The notes beneath the pieces are model-generated. The model did not search any database and had not been told where the DNA came from. It saw only the letters and a list, made by a program, of their open reading frames with translations. The translations under genes and the position numbers were made by a program. Shown piece after piece: positions 37,803-47,304 of a stretch of DNA of 64,000 nt. Origin of the DNA: Limihaloglobus sulfuriphilus (GTDB lineage: Bacteria; Planctomycetota; Phycisphaerae; Sedimentisphaerales; Sedimentisphaeraceae); contig NZ_CP019646.1 of assembly GCF_001999965.1 (NCBI RefSeq), forward strand, positions 1,612,001-1,676,000. The letters run 5' to 3'. Every line of letters starts with the position of its first letter. Position 1 is the stretch's first letter.

Positions 37803-37864
37803 ATTATAAAAAACAAAATGAAGCAGAGGCTGATTCTTAGTGAGAAATCAATCAGCCCCTGCTT
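37803..37864 (-). terminator. Intrinsic terminator of the 37.9-kb gene
   Basis: AAGCAGAGGCTGATT (37821-37835) pairs with AATCAGCCCCTGCTT (37850-37864) with one mismatch. On the minus strand the hairpin is followed by CATTTTGTTTTTTAT. It begins 15 bp after the stop of the 946-residue gene and should separate it from the pseudopilin transcript. Confidence 0.8.
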
Positions 37865-37878
37865 AAAATATCTATCCA

Positions 37879-40719
37879 TTATGGCCAAAGGATTGTATCT
37901 AACCAATTCTCTGTCATAATTGTAAAATCATCAATTCCGACTGTTCCGTCCTCATTGATATCCGAAACTGTCGGCAGGATCGGCTGTTCGACAGATGCCT
38001 GTTCACTTAGGGCAATTATCTCTGCCTGACTGAGGGCGCGGGCATAACAGCAGAATTCATCAATCAATCCAATGAAGCCCCTGTTGCCTGCCGCGGTATT
38101 GGCGATAACAAAGCCTGTCATAGGATTCAGCGGATGTTCAACCTCGGTTTTGGCGATCAGTTCACCGTCAATATAAATGCCCTGAAAACCGGAAGCAGAA
38201 TCTTTAACAAGTGCGCAATGAAGCCACTGCGAGTCATAAGCAGGAATATTAAAGAATCTGGTAGTGTTTTCAGACTCACTTGCCGAAGTGTACGATGTCT
38301 GGAACAAAGACGCTCCCGCAATGGCATTAGACTTCCATGCAAGAGAAGCCCAAGCACTGTAATAAGGGGTGCCGGGGGCGTCAAATATCCTTGTTAGACC
38401 AGGCATCGATTCCGGTTTGAGCCACACGGAAATCGTGATCGCCTCACTTAGAGATGAATATGAACTTGACGGCACGGTAACTATAACACTGCCGTCGCAA
38501 GACAATGCGCCGCTGTCGTCGTAACCGCCGGAAGTAACAAAAGCCGGCGTATTGAGCGGAGCCCTGTCGTTGCCGTCAATCTCATCTGTTGCCCAGTACC
38601 CGGAACCATCGTCAAATTTGTAGTAGAAGACAAGCCCGTCGTCGCTGACTTCGGCGGCTGCGTCAATCGTCTCTTCAACAAGCCCCCAATCGGCGGCAAG
38701 CATGGTGAAGTCATAAAGATCAACAACGCCACTGAGGTCAAGATCGCCGGATTGCAGGCTTGCGAAATCGAAGCTCTTCTGAAGCCAAAGCGTTATCAGA
38801 TCGATATTGACGCTGCCCGAACCGGCGGAACCGTCGATGCCGAACGCTATCTTGGCGATATTGTTCAGATCAAGAGTTTCGTCGTCGAAATCGGATATCC
38901 TTATCGGCCAAAACGTCCATGACCTCCAATAATCAACCGTTGCCGAATCGCTATTTGGAACATCGATCCTGGATTCGTAACCGGTATGATCTATAAGCTT
39001 GGCATAGAATTGGCCTGGCGTATTGTTTTTGTCGGCGTGGATATAAAGCGTCATCGACTTCACGTCCGCTACAACGAAGTCTTTTGGAGAGTCAAACTCA
39101 AACACTGTCTCCGATGCCGTATTGTATGCAATTGACATTGACTTTGGCGTATTATATACGCCAATAATATAATCATCGTCAAGGGTAACATCGCCGTCCC
39201 AGACCAGTTGCAACTCACTGTCGGACGCATAGCCTTCAAAATCGTCAAGGACAAAATAGTCCTCTGTCGCGAGGGTCCACACGTATCCGGTAGAAATGAC
39301 CTGATCGGAACCGTCAATCTCATCTACTCTCCAGTAATAGGCGCTTGCAGGCTGAAGGATTTGTTCAAGTGTATAACTTGCGTCGGTTACTTCACCTTTA
39401 TAAATGCCTGACGTGGAAGTATCCGCATCGGCAACAAGCTGCTGGTCATCACCAAAATATACTTGATGTTTCACAGCGCCTTCACCGGCAGTCCACGATA
39501 GCGACAACCCGCTCAATTCAAACAAACCTACCGATGACGGGGACGGAGTATTTGCATAAAGCATAAGAGTCGGATCTGCAATAACTACTGTATGGGTACC
39601 ATCATAATTGACCATAACATTGCGAACATCACCATAACCGGTTATTTTACCGGCGGCGATATAAGTCTGCACCGCAACGGTAGCATTGCCAGCGACTTTA
39701 AGCACACCCTGTTCTATATCGATCAAACCGCCGTTACCTATCGTAAGGCCGCCAAGCGTCATAACTCCACCGTCAAGATTGATTTGAGTGCTTGTGTCTG
39801 CCGTAACGTTTACGGCAAATGTGTTGGTTACGTTAAACTCACCGCCTGACATATTGATAACATTATTCGACGCTCCATATTTGCCGGTACTGGCTAAAAT
39901 GCCTGATACTGTACCGCCAGATATATTAACGGTTGCATTACCGTTTACATGATGGCCTATTAGGAGTTCGTTCCCTACACTAAAGCTGCCTGAATCAACA
40001 TTTAAGATTGCCGCAGCACCGGTATCGCCCATTCGCAATGACCCGCCGATATTCACCACACCGCCGTCGACCGTCAGTTCGCTTGTACCGGTGGTAAATC
40101 CCATATACAGATGTATACCGACAGGCGTAGTCATCTGGCCGCCTGTCATATTCACAGTACAATCGCCCTTTGTGCCTAAATAAATATGGTTACCCGCGGA
40201 AATGCTGCCGCCGCTCATATCCATATTGACGGATGTTGCGGCACCATCTCCTGCAAACTGAAAATATCCCGGAGTATATATACTGCCGCCGCTCATATTT
40301 ACATTAAGTTTGCCTATCAGGCTACCCGAAATACCGGTAGCGAAATATATTCGTGGCGTTACATTTATCACCGCTCCCGGCTCAACGTTCAATGTGCCCT
40401 CGCCGAAGTATGCCGCTCTCCAGCCCGATGTGCCGCTTACGTCAAGCGGCCCTCTAACCGTAAGCGTGGTATGCCCGGCACCTCTTCCCGGCCCTACAAG
40501 ATAAGCGCAAAGCCCGTTAGGGTCAACGATACAGGTGCCGCTGCCCTCGACCGATGCCTCATCGTCAGCGGTAGGCACTCCCGCACTCCAACTGGCAGGG
40601 TCGCCCCACAAATGATCTGTACCCGTACCAATGAAATTAGTCCTGACAGCAAAACAAGACGCCGCGCCTGTAAACAAAACCAATAACAGAAAACCATTTA
40701 TTAATTTTTTACTACTCAT
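37879..40719 (-). CDS. Large secreted repeat protein with LamG and two dockerin-like units
   Basis: The 946-residue protein has the leader SKKLINGFLLLVLFTGAASC. About 350 residues of beta-helix repeats (KLNVNMSGGSIYTPGYF, VNMTGGQMTTP, LTVDGGVVNIG) are paralogous to the 35-kb protein. Next come a fibronectin-like segment (LSWTAGEGAVKHQVYFG), a beta-sandwich binding domain beginning FVLDDFEGYASDSE, an internal half-dockerin (GDLDLSGVVDLYDFTMLAAD), a LamG domain (YYKFDDGSGYWATDE, AITISVWLKPES, YIDGELIAKTE) and a final dockerin (DINEDGTVGIDDFTIMTENW). It is probably a surface glycan-binding protein. It starts the minus-strand series downstream of lacI and has its own terminator. Confidence 0.78.
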   Translation of the reverse strand: MSSKKLINGFLLLVLFTGAASCFAVRTNFIGTGTDHLWGDPASWSAGVPTADDEASVEGSGTCIVDPNGLCAYLVGPGRGAGHTTLTVRGPLDVSGTSGWRAAYFGEGTLNVEPGAVINVTPRIYFATGISGSLIGKLNVNMSGGSIYTPGYFQFAGDGAATSVNMDMSGGSISAGNHIYLGTKGDCTVNMTGGQMTTPVGIHLYMGFTTGTSELTVDGGVVNIGGSLRMGDTGAAAILNVDSGSFSVGNELLIGHHVNGNATVNISGGTVSGILASTGKYGASNNVINMSGGEFNVTNTFAVNVTADTSTQINLDGGVMTLGGLTIGNGGLIDIEQGVLKVAGNATVAVQTYIAAGKITGYGDVRNVMVNYDGTHTVVIADPTLMLYANTPSPSSVGLFELSGLSLSWTAGEGAVKHQVYFGDDQQLVADADTSTSGIYKGEVTDASYTLEQILQPASAYYWRVDEIDGSDQVISTGYVWTLATEDYFVLDDFEGYASDSELQLVWDGDVTLDDDYIIGVYNTPKSMSIAYNTASETVFEFDSPKDFVVADVKSMTLYIHADKNNTPGQFYAKLIDHTGYESRIDVPNSDSATVDYWRSWTFWPIRISDFDDETLDLNNIAKIAFGIDGSAGSGSVNIDLITLWLQKSFDFASLQSGDLDLSGVVDLYDFTMLAADWGLVEETIDAAAEVSDDGLVFYYKFDDGSGYWATDEIDGNDRAPLNTPAFVTSGGYDDSGALSCDGSVIVTVPSSSYSSLSEAITISVWLKPESMPGLTRIFDAPGTPYYSAWASLAWKSNAIAGASLFQTSYTSASESENTTRFFNIPAYDSQWLHCALVKDSASGFQGIYIDGELIAKTEVEHPLNPMTGFVIANTAAGNRGFIGLIDEFCCYARALSQAEIIALSEQASVEQPILPTVSDINEDGTVGIDDFTIMTENWLDTILWP

Positions 40720-40866
40720 AAAAAAAACCTAACCTTTCTCTGAAAAACTTTAAACTGTAATCCGGATAACACACCCGAAATCAAATTCAATATTTCTTTA
40801 ATCATTTCTCACGGCTCTATATCTACCAAACACCCATAAAGTGCATATAAATCATTATTAATATAA

Positions 40867-41931
40867 TTACGTTTTCAAGCCGGCAACAGTTTCGCCCAAG
40901 GCAATATCACAGTCCAGTTTAACCACCTGCCGGGGCATATTATAACCAGAATGATCCATCAGCAACATTTTCAATGCCATGACACCCATTTCAACGCTTC
41001 GAACCTTGACGCTGGTAAGTCTGATTGAACTTTCCATCGAACTCGAATCAAAACCTGTAATCGAAACATCTCGCGGAACTGAAAAACCGCGGCGAGTGAG
41101 TCCAGTGTACAGCTCATGCCCTGCCAGGTCGCTGGGACACATCCACGCAGTTACCCCTGCTCTAATTTGTGAAGCAACGTAATCAAAATGTTTTTCCCAA
41201 TCCAATCCGCCTTTTTCCGGGTAGTCCTGCTCTACTTCTACAATTGATTGCGAATTCACTGCCAGACCCAGGCGGCAAAGCGATTCAGTATATGCAGCAA
41301 ATCTTCTGCGGGACCAACTAATCGCTCCGTTATGTCCGAAGAAACCAATGTTTCGATGGCCGGCTTCATACAGCATGTCCATCAATTTCCCAATCGCGCT
41401 TGACGAATCAACCCCAACGTATCCAACTGCCGGGTCGTCATACTGGTGCATAATAGAAACACAGGGAAACAGTTTTGACAGGTAATTTACAATCTCTTCA
41501 GGCCAGTGATGAATCAGAACCAGCCCTTTGACTGCGTTATTTCTGATGACCCAGGGTTGATGTGACCTCTCAATAATATATTTACACTCGTTTTTACTGG
41601 CATAATGAGACACCAATGACATGTTTCGGGCAACAGCTTCTTTCGATAATCCTTCAAAATACCCCCCCCTTGAAGCCGGATACGTACTTTTATTGACAAG
41701 CACACCAATAAATCCGCACTCAGTGTTTGCCAAATCACCAATGCCGTTTTTTGTTTTCCGATCATACCCAATTTCCCGGGCGGCCATCTGGACTTTTCTG
41801 ACGGTTTCTTCACCGATATCTGACATGCCCCGAAGGGCCTTGGAGACTGTTGCAACTGAAACGTTGAGTCGTTCGGCTACAAGCGTTTGGTTGACTTTCC
41901 GTGGTTTTTTGCTACATGTCGTTGCTTCCAT
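40867..41931 (-). CDS. LacI-family transcriptional regulator
   Basis: The protein has 354 residues. The N-terminal HTH and hinge read VAERLNVSVATVSKALRGMS and AAREIGYDRK. A periplasmic-binding-like sensor domain follows, with FIGVLVNKSTYPASRGGYFEG, VGYVGVDSSSAIG, HRNIGFFGHNG and DVSITGFDSSSMESSIRLTS. LacI-type proteins bind operators as dimers and respond to a sugar or related ligand. It is divergent from the UroD/TRAP operon across a 220-bp AT-rich spacer, and probably regulates that operon and itself. It is also upstream of the minus-strand enzyme series. Confidence 0.92.
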   Translation of the reverse strand: MEATTCSKKPRKVNQTLVAERLNVSVATVSKALRGMSDIGEETVRKVQMAAREIGYDRKTKNGIGDLANTECGFIGVLVNKSTYPASRGGYFEGLSKEAVARNMSLVSHYASKNECKYIIERSHQPWVIRNNAVKGLVLIHHWPEEIVNYLSKLFPCVSIMHQYDDPAVGYVGVDSSSAIGKLMDMLYEAGHRNIGFFGHNGAISWSRRRFAAYTESLCRLGLAVNSQSIVEVEQDYPEKGGLDWEKHFDYVASQIRAGVTAWMCPSDLAGHELYTGLTRRGFSVPRDVSITGFDSSSMESSIRLTSVKVRSVEMGVMALKMLLMDHSGYNMPRQVVKLDCDIALGETVAGLKT

Positions 41932-41982
41932 GGAGTTAAATTTACATATCCTTACTTAATTACGCAAGCATTTTTTTAGAAA

Positions 41983-42032
41983 TTTAAGAAAAAAAACGTA
42001 AATTATTTAATTTTTTTGTTAATTTTCTTAAA
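41983..42032. promoter_or_regulatory. Possible operator: spaced inverted repeat between lacI and the TRAP operon
   Basis: TTTAAGAAAA (41983-41992) and TTTTCTTAAA (42023-42032) are exact inverted copies 30 bp apart. They lie between the LacI-type gene and the promoter of the divergent operon. The region is very AT-rich, so chance cannot be excluded. No classic CG-centred LacI operator is obvious. Confidence 0.3.
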
Positions 42033-42066
42033 AAATGAAAAAAAACTCATTTTTTTAATATAAAAT

Positions 42067-42095
42067 TTGACAATGCCCAGAAAACCCGCTATTTT
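42067..42095 (+). promoter_or_regulatory. Promoter of the UroD/TRAP operon
   Basis: TTGACA (42067-42072) and TATTTT (42090-42095) are separated by 17 bp. The expected start would leave a leader of about 50 bases before the ATG at 42152. This is a strong -35 box in the divergent regulator spacer. Confidence 0.65.
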
Positions 42096-42151
42096 TAAAA
42101 AAGCACATTTACTTAAATTTTCGCAGAACTACTTAAAATAAGATTTAAAAG

Positions 42152-43297
42152 ATGCAATTTAACAGACAACAGTACCTTGACCTTATGAGTGGCCATGATT
42201 GCAGTCGTCAGATGTTTGTAGAACTTTTCGGCCCACTTATAGGTCTGGAAGAGGAGTGGGCCGCCCAAGGTGCAACACAGGACGAGTTGGACATGATCGC
42301 TTTTGATTGGGATTATGTAGATTTTATCGACTGTGGAGCCAATGCGTTCTTTTTAGGAAAAGTCACAGAGCCCAAAATCCTCGAAGAAAACGATAACTCT
42401 ATTATAGCAGTTGATTCTCTGGGGCGAAAAACGAAACTATGCAAAGGCAGTTCCACCCTGCCGCTGCCGCTGGACTGGCCCGTCAAAGATATGCAAAGCT
42501 GGGAAAAGATCAAACCTCTTTTCAAGTATTCCGATGCGAGGATCGATGAAAAAAGTATTCTTCACGCAAAAAAACGGCAGCAGGAGGACGGATATATCGT
42601 CACCGCCAACATATTCGGAGCATTTGATACCATCCGGATGCTCATGGGCGATGAAAACGCCTGCATTGTCTATTATACCGATCCGGATCTTGCCCTTAAT
42701 ATTCTGAACACGATCACTGAAATGACCCTGAAAGTTTTTGAGCAGACTCTCAAAAAAATCCACGTGGACCAATTGATGACTCATGAGGATATGGCAGGAA
42801 AATCCGGCCCTTTAGTCGGGCCCAAACAAATCGAAGAATTTTACAAACCCTACTACCATAAAGTCTGGGATTTATTTGAGTCCCATGGAACCCCTATATT
42901 CCAGATGGATAGCGACGGCAATATCGAAAATATTATTGATGTTTTAATGGAATGCGGGATCAATTCGGTTTATCCTGTAGAACCGGCCGCAGGAATGGAT
43001 ATTGTTAAACTCCGCAAAAAATACGGCAATCAACTGATGATGTTCGGTGGGATCGATAAACATGTCCTTCGCGGAACCAAGGAAGACATTCGCAGGGAAC
43101 TGGAGTACAAAATGCAGCCAATCATGCAGCAAGGCGGCATGGTCTTTGGCCTTGATCATCGGATACCAAACGGCACCCCGCTGGAAAACTACAGGTATTA
43201 TGTTGATCTCGGGCGTGAACTGCTCGGGATTGAACCCAGAACGAAAAATCAGAAGGGTTGGCAACGAATGGCCTTCTGCGGCGAGTCTATCACATGA
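42152..43297 (+). CDS. UroD-like (methyltransferase-type) protein 1
   Basis: The protein has 381 residues and the fold pattern of the uroporphyrinogen decarboxylase/MtaA superfamily: DQLMTHEDMAGKSGPLVGP, FYKPYYHKVWDLFESHG and INSVYPVEPAAGMDIVKL, GGIDKHVLRGTKEDI. It is not the heme enzyme, as the decarboxylase N-terminal motif is absent. At the site where MtaA-type methyltransferases have H-x-C-G, this protein has D-S-D-G (FQMDSDGN), so zinc binding by Cys is unlikely. It is the first gene of the operon, 19 bp before dctP. In related loci such proteins are suspected to handle methylated compounds, but the reaction is unproven. Confidence 0.72.
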   Translation: MQFNRQQYLDLMSGHDCSRQMFVELFGPLIGLEEEWAAQGATQDELDMIAFDWDYVDFIDCGANAFFLGKVTEPKILEENDNSIIAVDSLGRKTKLCKGSSTLPLPLDWPVKDMQSWEKIKPLFKYSDARIDEKSILHAKKRQQEDGYIVTANIFGAFDTIRMLMGDENACIVYYTDPDLALNILNTITEMTLKVFEQTLKKIHVDQLMTHEDMAGKSGPLVGPKQIEEFYKPYYHKVWDLFESHGTPIFQMDSDGNIENIIDVLMECGINSVYPVEPAAGMDIVKLRKKYGNQLMMFGGIDKHVLRGTKEDIRRELEYKMQPIMQQGGMVFGLDHRIPNGTPLENYRYYVDLGRELLGIEPRTKNQKGWQRMAFCGESIT

Positions 43298-43316
43298 TGT
43301 CATTTTGGAATCGCGA

Positions 43317-44315
43317 ATGAAACAAATTAAAACACAATTAGCACTTATGATAATCCTGGTCATTCTGGCTTCGGTTTTTTTTCATTTTAACTATTCAAAA
43401 GACAGTTCTGCCACGAAAATCCTGCGAATTGCACATCCGCTCAGTGACACACATCCTCTACAAAAGTCACTCGAATATTTTGCCCGGATTGTCGAACAAA
43501 ACTCTCAGCATGAACTGACCGTCGAGATTTATCCCAATGGTCAACTTGGCTCAGACTACCAAACCATTGAACAACTCCAATATGGAATTATCCCAATGAC
43601 CATTGTCTCATGCGGCCCGCTTGAAAGCTTTATCCCCCAGATGCAGATTTTTGGAGTTCCCTACCTGTTTCGAAGCAGAGAACACATGTTTAAAGCCCTA
43701 AGTGGACCGGTAGGCAGGGAACTCCTGGAAACGGGTCTGGAACGAGGGCTCAAAGGCCTGTGTTTTTTTGATGCCGGCGCGAGAAGCTTTTATACGTCTA
43801 AAACCCCTATTCGGTCTATTGATGACCTGGATGGATTAAAGATCCGGGTCATGAAAACCAGCATGTCCATTAAATCGGTGCAGGCCATGGGGGGCTCACC
43901 CGCTCCCATTGATTACGGTGAACTCTATACGGCCCTTCAACAGGGTGTTGTGGACGGAGCGGAAAACAACCCTCCCAGCTTTTACACATCCATGCATTAT
44001 GAAATCTGCAAGTATTACACTCTTGATGAACACTTTCGTATCCCAGACATTTTACTAATAAGTAAACTGCGATGGAACCGTCTTTCGCAAGAAGAGCAAA
44101 AAATCATTGCAGACGCTGCACAGCAATGTTCGGCTTATCAGCAAAAAGTATGGGCCGAGTTTGAAGAATTTTCGATGGAAAAACTGAAATCCAGCGGAGT
44201 GGAGATCATATCGGTCAACAAAATGCCATTTGTGCAGCGTGTACAACCAATATGGAACCAGTTTACAGGGACGGAGATCGGAACATGGGTTCATCGTATT
44301 CAGGAGATTCAATGA
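43317..44315 (+). CDS. dctP: TRAP transporter solute-binding protein DctP
   Basis: The protein has about 332 residues from the ATG at 43317 (MKQIKTQLALMI), which gives a proper signal anchor or peptide. The longer frame to 43047 overlaps the UroD-like gene and is rejected. DctP features are RIAHPLSDTHPLQKSLEYFA, VEIYPNGQLGSDYQTIEQLQ, GVPYLFRSREHMFKAL, LKIRVMKTSMSIKSVQAMGG and YTALQQGVVDGAENNPPSF. The conserved Arg in LKIRVM normally pairs with a carboxylate on the ligand, so the substrate is probably an acid such as a sugar acid. The stop overlaps dctQ by 4 bp (ATGA). Confidence 0.92.
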   Translation: MKQIKTQLALMIILVILASVFFHFNYSKDSSATKILRIAHPLSDTHPLQKSLEYFARIVEQNSQHELTVEIYPNGQLGSDYQTIEQLQYGIIPMTIVSCGPLESFIPQMQIFGVPYLFRSREHMFKALSGPVGRELLETGLERGLKGLCFFDAGARSFYTSKTPIRSIDDLDGLKIRVMKTSMSIKSVQAMGGSPAPIDYGELYTALQQGVVDGAENNPPSFYTSMHYEICKYYTLDEHFRIPDILLISKLRWNRLSQEEQKIIADAAQQCSAYQQKVWAEFEEFSMEKLKSSGVEIISVNKMPFVQRVQPIWNQFTGTEIGTWVHRIQEIQ

Positions 44316-44833
44316 TGGAACTGCTTAAGTCTCTAAAGAAAATGCTGGATTTGACATTGGATATTGTTTGCGGACTGTTAATGGCAATGTTATTGGTTGT
44401 TGTACTCTGGCAGGTCGCAAGTCGATACGCCATTAAAACCCCCAGCCCCTGGACCGAAGAACTTGCGGGTTTCTTAATGATCTGGCTTTCATTGATTGGC
44501 GCTTGTGCCGCTTTTCGAAGGCATGCTCATTTGGGCATCGATTTTCTGACGGCAAAATTTGATAGCAGCCGCAAACAGTTCCTGTTAAAATCCATTGCCG
44601 CTTTATGTTGCGCATTATTCAGTCTCCTTGTATTATTGGCAGGCGGAACGGAGCTTGTCTGGAAAACATTTCTCACCAATCAGACTTCGGCGACCCTCGG
44701 CATCAAAACCGGATATGTCTACCTGGCAGTACCAATCAGCGGTTTTTGCATAACAATCTACAGTTTACAGGACATGTTTACCTTTACAGCAAAATATAGT
44801 GAACACTTAAAAACAATAAGGGCAGGACAATGA
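44312..44833 (+). CDS. dctQ: TRAP transporter small membrane subunit DctQ
   Basis: About 173 residues with four hydrophobic helices (IVCGLLMAMLLVVVLWQV, LAGFLMIWLSLIGACAAFRR, SIAALCCALFSLLVLLAGG, LAVPISGFCITIYSLQDMF). PSPWTEELAGF and the WLSLIGA-x-x-AFRRHAHLGID segment are typical of DctQ. The start at 44312 overlaps dctP by 4 bp and the stop overlaps dctM by 4 bp, giving tight coupling of all three subunits. Longer starts inside dctP are not needed. Confidence 0.9.
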   Translation: MMELLKSLKKMLDLTLDIVCGLLMAMLLVVVLWQVASRYAIKTPSPWTEELAGFLMIWLSLIGACAAFRRHAHLGIDFLTAKFDSSRKQFLLKSIAALCCALFSLLVLLAGGTELVWKTFLTNQTSATLGIKTGYVYLAVPISGFCITIYSLQDMFTFTAKYSEHLKTIRAGQ

Positions 44834-46125
44834 CTCCGAGTATTTGGGTTATGATCATCTCGTTCGTGATACTTTTGTTACTCGAAGTGCCAATCGCATT
44901 TTGTCTTGGTCTCTCAACAATTCTGGCTATTTTTGCGATTGGTGACATTCCGGCATTTTTGATTGCTGCTCAGCGTATTGTAAGCGGAACCAACAGCTTT
45001 ACGCTGATGGCCATACCGTTTTTTATTCTCGCCGGACTTCTGATGGGACATGGCGGCATTGCCAAACGTCTGATTGATTTTGCAAGTATCTTTGTTGCGC
45101 GTCTGCCAGGGGGTCTGTCATTTGTCAATATTATTACCTGCATGCTGTTCGGCTCAATCTCCGGCAGTTCCGCGGCTTCCGTCTCTTCGGTCGGCAGCTT
45201 TATGATTCCAGCCATGAACAAGATGGGCTACCATCGGGACTTTAATACAGCAGTCACGGTGACCGCCGCCACAACAGGACTGCTGATCCCGCCAAGTAAT
45301 GCGATGATTGTCTATTCATTAGCCACAGGAGGCGGTGTTTCGATTGCTGCGATGTTTATTGCCGGAATCATCCCGGGCATATTGGTTGGCCTGGGCCTGA
45401 TGTCTGTCGCAGGTGTCATCTCAATTCGCCAGGGATACGGAAAAGGAGAAAAATATTCAGCCAAAGAAGCAGTTGTTAAATTCTTCGCCGCCATTCCCGC
45501 CCTGCTGTTAGTCATCATTATTTTAGGGGGCATCCTCTCGGGCATTTTCACCCCAACAGAGGCTTCTGCCATTGCCGTTGTTTACGCGTTGTTTCTTTCG
45601 GTTTTTGTTTACCGGCAGGTCAAATTCTCCGACTTACCGGCCATCTTGCTCAAATGCGCCATCACAACTTCTATTGTGATGCTTTTGGTAGGCACCTCTA
45701 TGGCGGCAAGCTGGGTATTGTCTTACGAAAATATTCCACAGAAAATCAGCGCTGCCATGATCGGTTTAAGTAACAATAAGTATGTTCTCTTGTTTGTAAT
45801 TAACCTTATTCTACTGGCAATCGGAACGGTAATGGACATGACCCCTGCAATTCTTATTTTTACACCTATCTTTCTTCCGGTGGTTAAGAGTTTTGGAATG
45901 GACCCTGTTCATTTCGGCATCATTATGGTCATGAATCTCAGTCTCGGCCTTTGCACCCCGCCGGTCGGAACCTCTCTGTTTATCGGCTGCGGCATTGCCG
46001 GTACAACGGTGAGTAACATTACTAAGCATCTGATACCATTTTTTCTGATTATGATTTTGGTACTTTTAATTTGTTCATATTTACCGGCGATTTCGATGTG
46101 GCTGCCAAATCTTATGGGGTTATAA
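44830..46125 (+). CDS. dctM: TRAP transporter large permease DctM
   Basis: The 431-residue protein has about twelve membrane helices and the DctM motifs LMAIPFFILAGLLMGHGGIA, SGSSAASVSSVGSFMIPAM, TAATTGLLIPPSNAMIVYS, TPTEASAIAVVYALF and GLCTPPVGTSLFIGCGIA. This is the sodium-coupled transport subunit that works with DctP and DctQ. It follows dctQ with a 4-bp overlap and precedes the second UroD-like gene by 30 bp. All subunits are present and undamaged. Confidence 0.95.
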   Translation: MTPSIWVMIISFVILLLLEVPIAFCLGLSTILAIFAIGDIPAFLIAAQRIVSGTNSFTLMAIPFFILAGLLMGHGGIAKRLIDFASIFVARLPGGLSFVNIITCMLFGSISGSSAASVSSVGSFMIPAMNKMGYHRDFNTAVTVTAATTGLLIPPSNAMIVYSLATGGGVSIAAMFIAGIIPGILVGLGLMSVAGVISIRQGYGKGEKYSAKEAVVKFFAAIPALLLVIIILGGILSGIFTPTEASAIAVVYALFLSVFVYRQVKFSDLPAILLKCAITTSIVMLLVGTSMAASWVLSYENIPQKISAAMIGLSNNKYVLLFVINLILLAIGTVMDMTPAILIFTPIFLPVVKSFGMDPVHFGIIMVMNLSLGLCTPPVGTSLFIGCGIAGTTVSNITKHLIPFFLIMILVLLICSYLPAISMWLPNLMGL

Positions 46126-46155
46126 ATTGACGAGAACTGTTCTAAGAGGAAATCT

Positions 46156-47304
46156 ATGACAAACAGCCAATGGGTACAATCTATAATTAACGGAGAACAA
46201 ACCGCTCCGAGAGCACAATACTGGATGTCATTTTTCAATGCCGATACGGCTCGCAGTATCGCCCCGCGAGAATATCATTTTGAAGGTATGAGCTTATACG
46301 AAGTCGGCAGCGAGTTCGACATGACAGGAATGAGTCATAAAGACCTTGATAAATTGATTGCTTTCAATGAATACACAGACCGCATCTTCGCCTGCCTGGG
46401 TAAAGGTGCCGCCATCATGTTTGGACACGGCGGCCCGGGAGAATTTTTCTGCAAAAGCATTGAAAAAGGCGACAATCATGTGATTGTTCAGTATGAAACC
46501 GGCGTCAAAAGCAAGGTCCAGTTTGATCCGCATTTCTACCATACGTTTGATCATCCGGTAAAAACAATGGATCACCTGCAAAAGCTCATACTTCCTGACC
46601 CTCATGATCCAAAGCGTTACGCAGGACTGGCTGATAATGCAGGATATCTCAAATCAAAAGGACAATATGTCGTCGGATCCCTTAACGGTTTTTTCTCAGG
46701 AATCCATTATTTTCTCATGGACTATCAGGATACTTTAATATCCCTGATAACAGAACCGGAATTGATACAGGCCGCTGTTGATAAAATCGGTCAGTGGAAT
46801 TTAGCTGCTGCGGAGAACATGATTAAGGCCGGCGTTGACGGCCTGGCTATTTGTGATGATCTTGGCTCAAAACAAAATCTTCTGATGCCCCCTCAACTAT
46901 ACCGGAAGTTTTTCAAGCCATGGCACAAAAAACTGTGCGACCTGGCCCACTCACGCTCAGCAACGGTTCACTTGCATTCCCACGGTGCGATCCATGAACT
47001 GCTCGATGATCTGGTCGATTGCGGCTTTGATTTTATCAATCCTTTTGACCCTGAAGAAGGATATGATATTGAAAACATCCTGAAAAACTATTCAGACAAA
47101 TTCGTCGTTGTCGGGGGTTTCCCCGGCAGCTTTTGGTACTGGCCTTTGCAACAGCAAGACGAATATCTGAATCAAATGGCCGCACTCGGCAAAAAATATC
47201 CCCGTTTTATCTTTATGGATTCCAGCGGCATACCCAATGACATAACCGCAGAAAAGTATCTTAAAATTACAGAAATGTCAAAAATTGCAAGAAACGTTAA
47301 ATGA
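46156..47304 (+). CDS. UroD-like (methyltransferase-type) protein 2
   Basis: A 382-residue member of the same superfamily as the gene at 42.15 kb. Motifs include YVVGSLNGFFSGIHYFLMDYQ, DGLAICDDLGSKQNLLMPP, FFKPWHKKLCDLAHSRSATV and CGFDFINPFDPEEGYDI. At the H-x-C-G position of MtaA-type enzymes it reads H-S-H-G (HLHSHGAIHEL), with Cys replaced by His, so metal binding may be retained in altered form. An AGAGGA sequence precedes the ATG by 8 bases. Its place directly after dctM suggests it acts on the imported compound. Confidence 0.72.
   Translation: MTNSQWVQSIINGEQTAPRAQYWMSFFNADTARSIAPREYHFEGMSLYEVGSEFDMTGMSHKDLDKLIAFNEYTDRIFACLGKGAAIMFGHGGPGEFFCKSIEKGDNHVIVQYETGVKSKVQFDPHFYHTFDHPVKTMDHLQKLILPDPHDPKRYAGLADNAGYLKSKGQYVVGSLNGFFSGIHYFLMDYQDTLISLITEPELIQAAVDKIGQWNLAAAENMIKAGVDGLAICDDLGSKQNLLMPPQLYRKFFKPWHKKLCDLAHSRSATVHLHSHGAIHELLDDLVDCGFDFINPFDPEEGYDIENILKNYSDKFVVVGGFPGSFWYWPLQQQDEYLNQMAALGKKYPRFIFMDSSGIPNDITAEKYLKITEMSKIARNVK

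Noticed and set aside
42152-43297. Heme-pathway uroporphyrinogen decarboxylase
   Set aside because: The decarboxylase N-terminal signature is absent and the neighbours are transport and glycan genes.
43047-43316. A 90-residue N-terminal extension of DctP
   Set aside because: It overlaps the UroD-like gene in another frame; the ATG at 43317 gives a proper signal segment.
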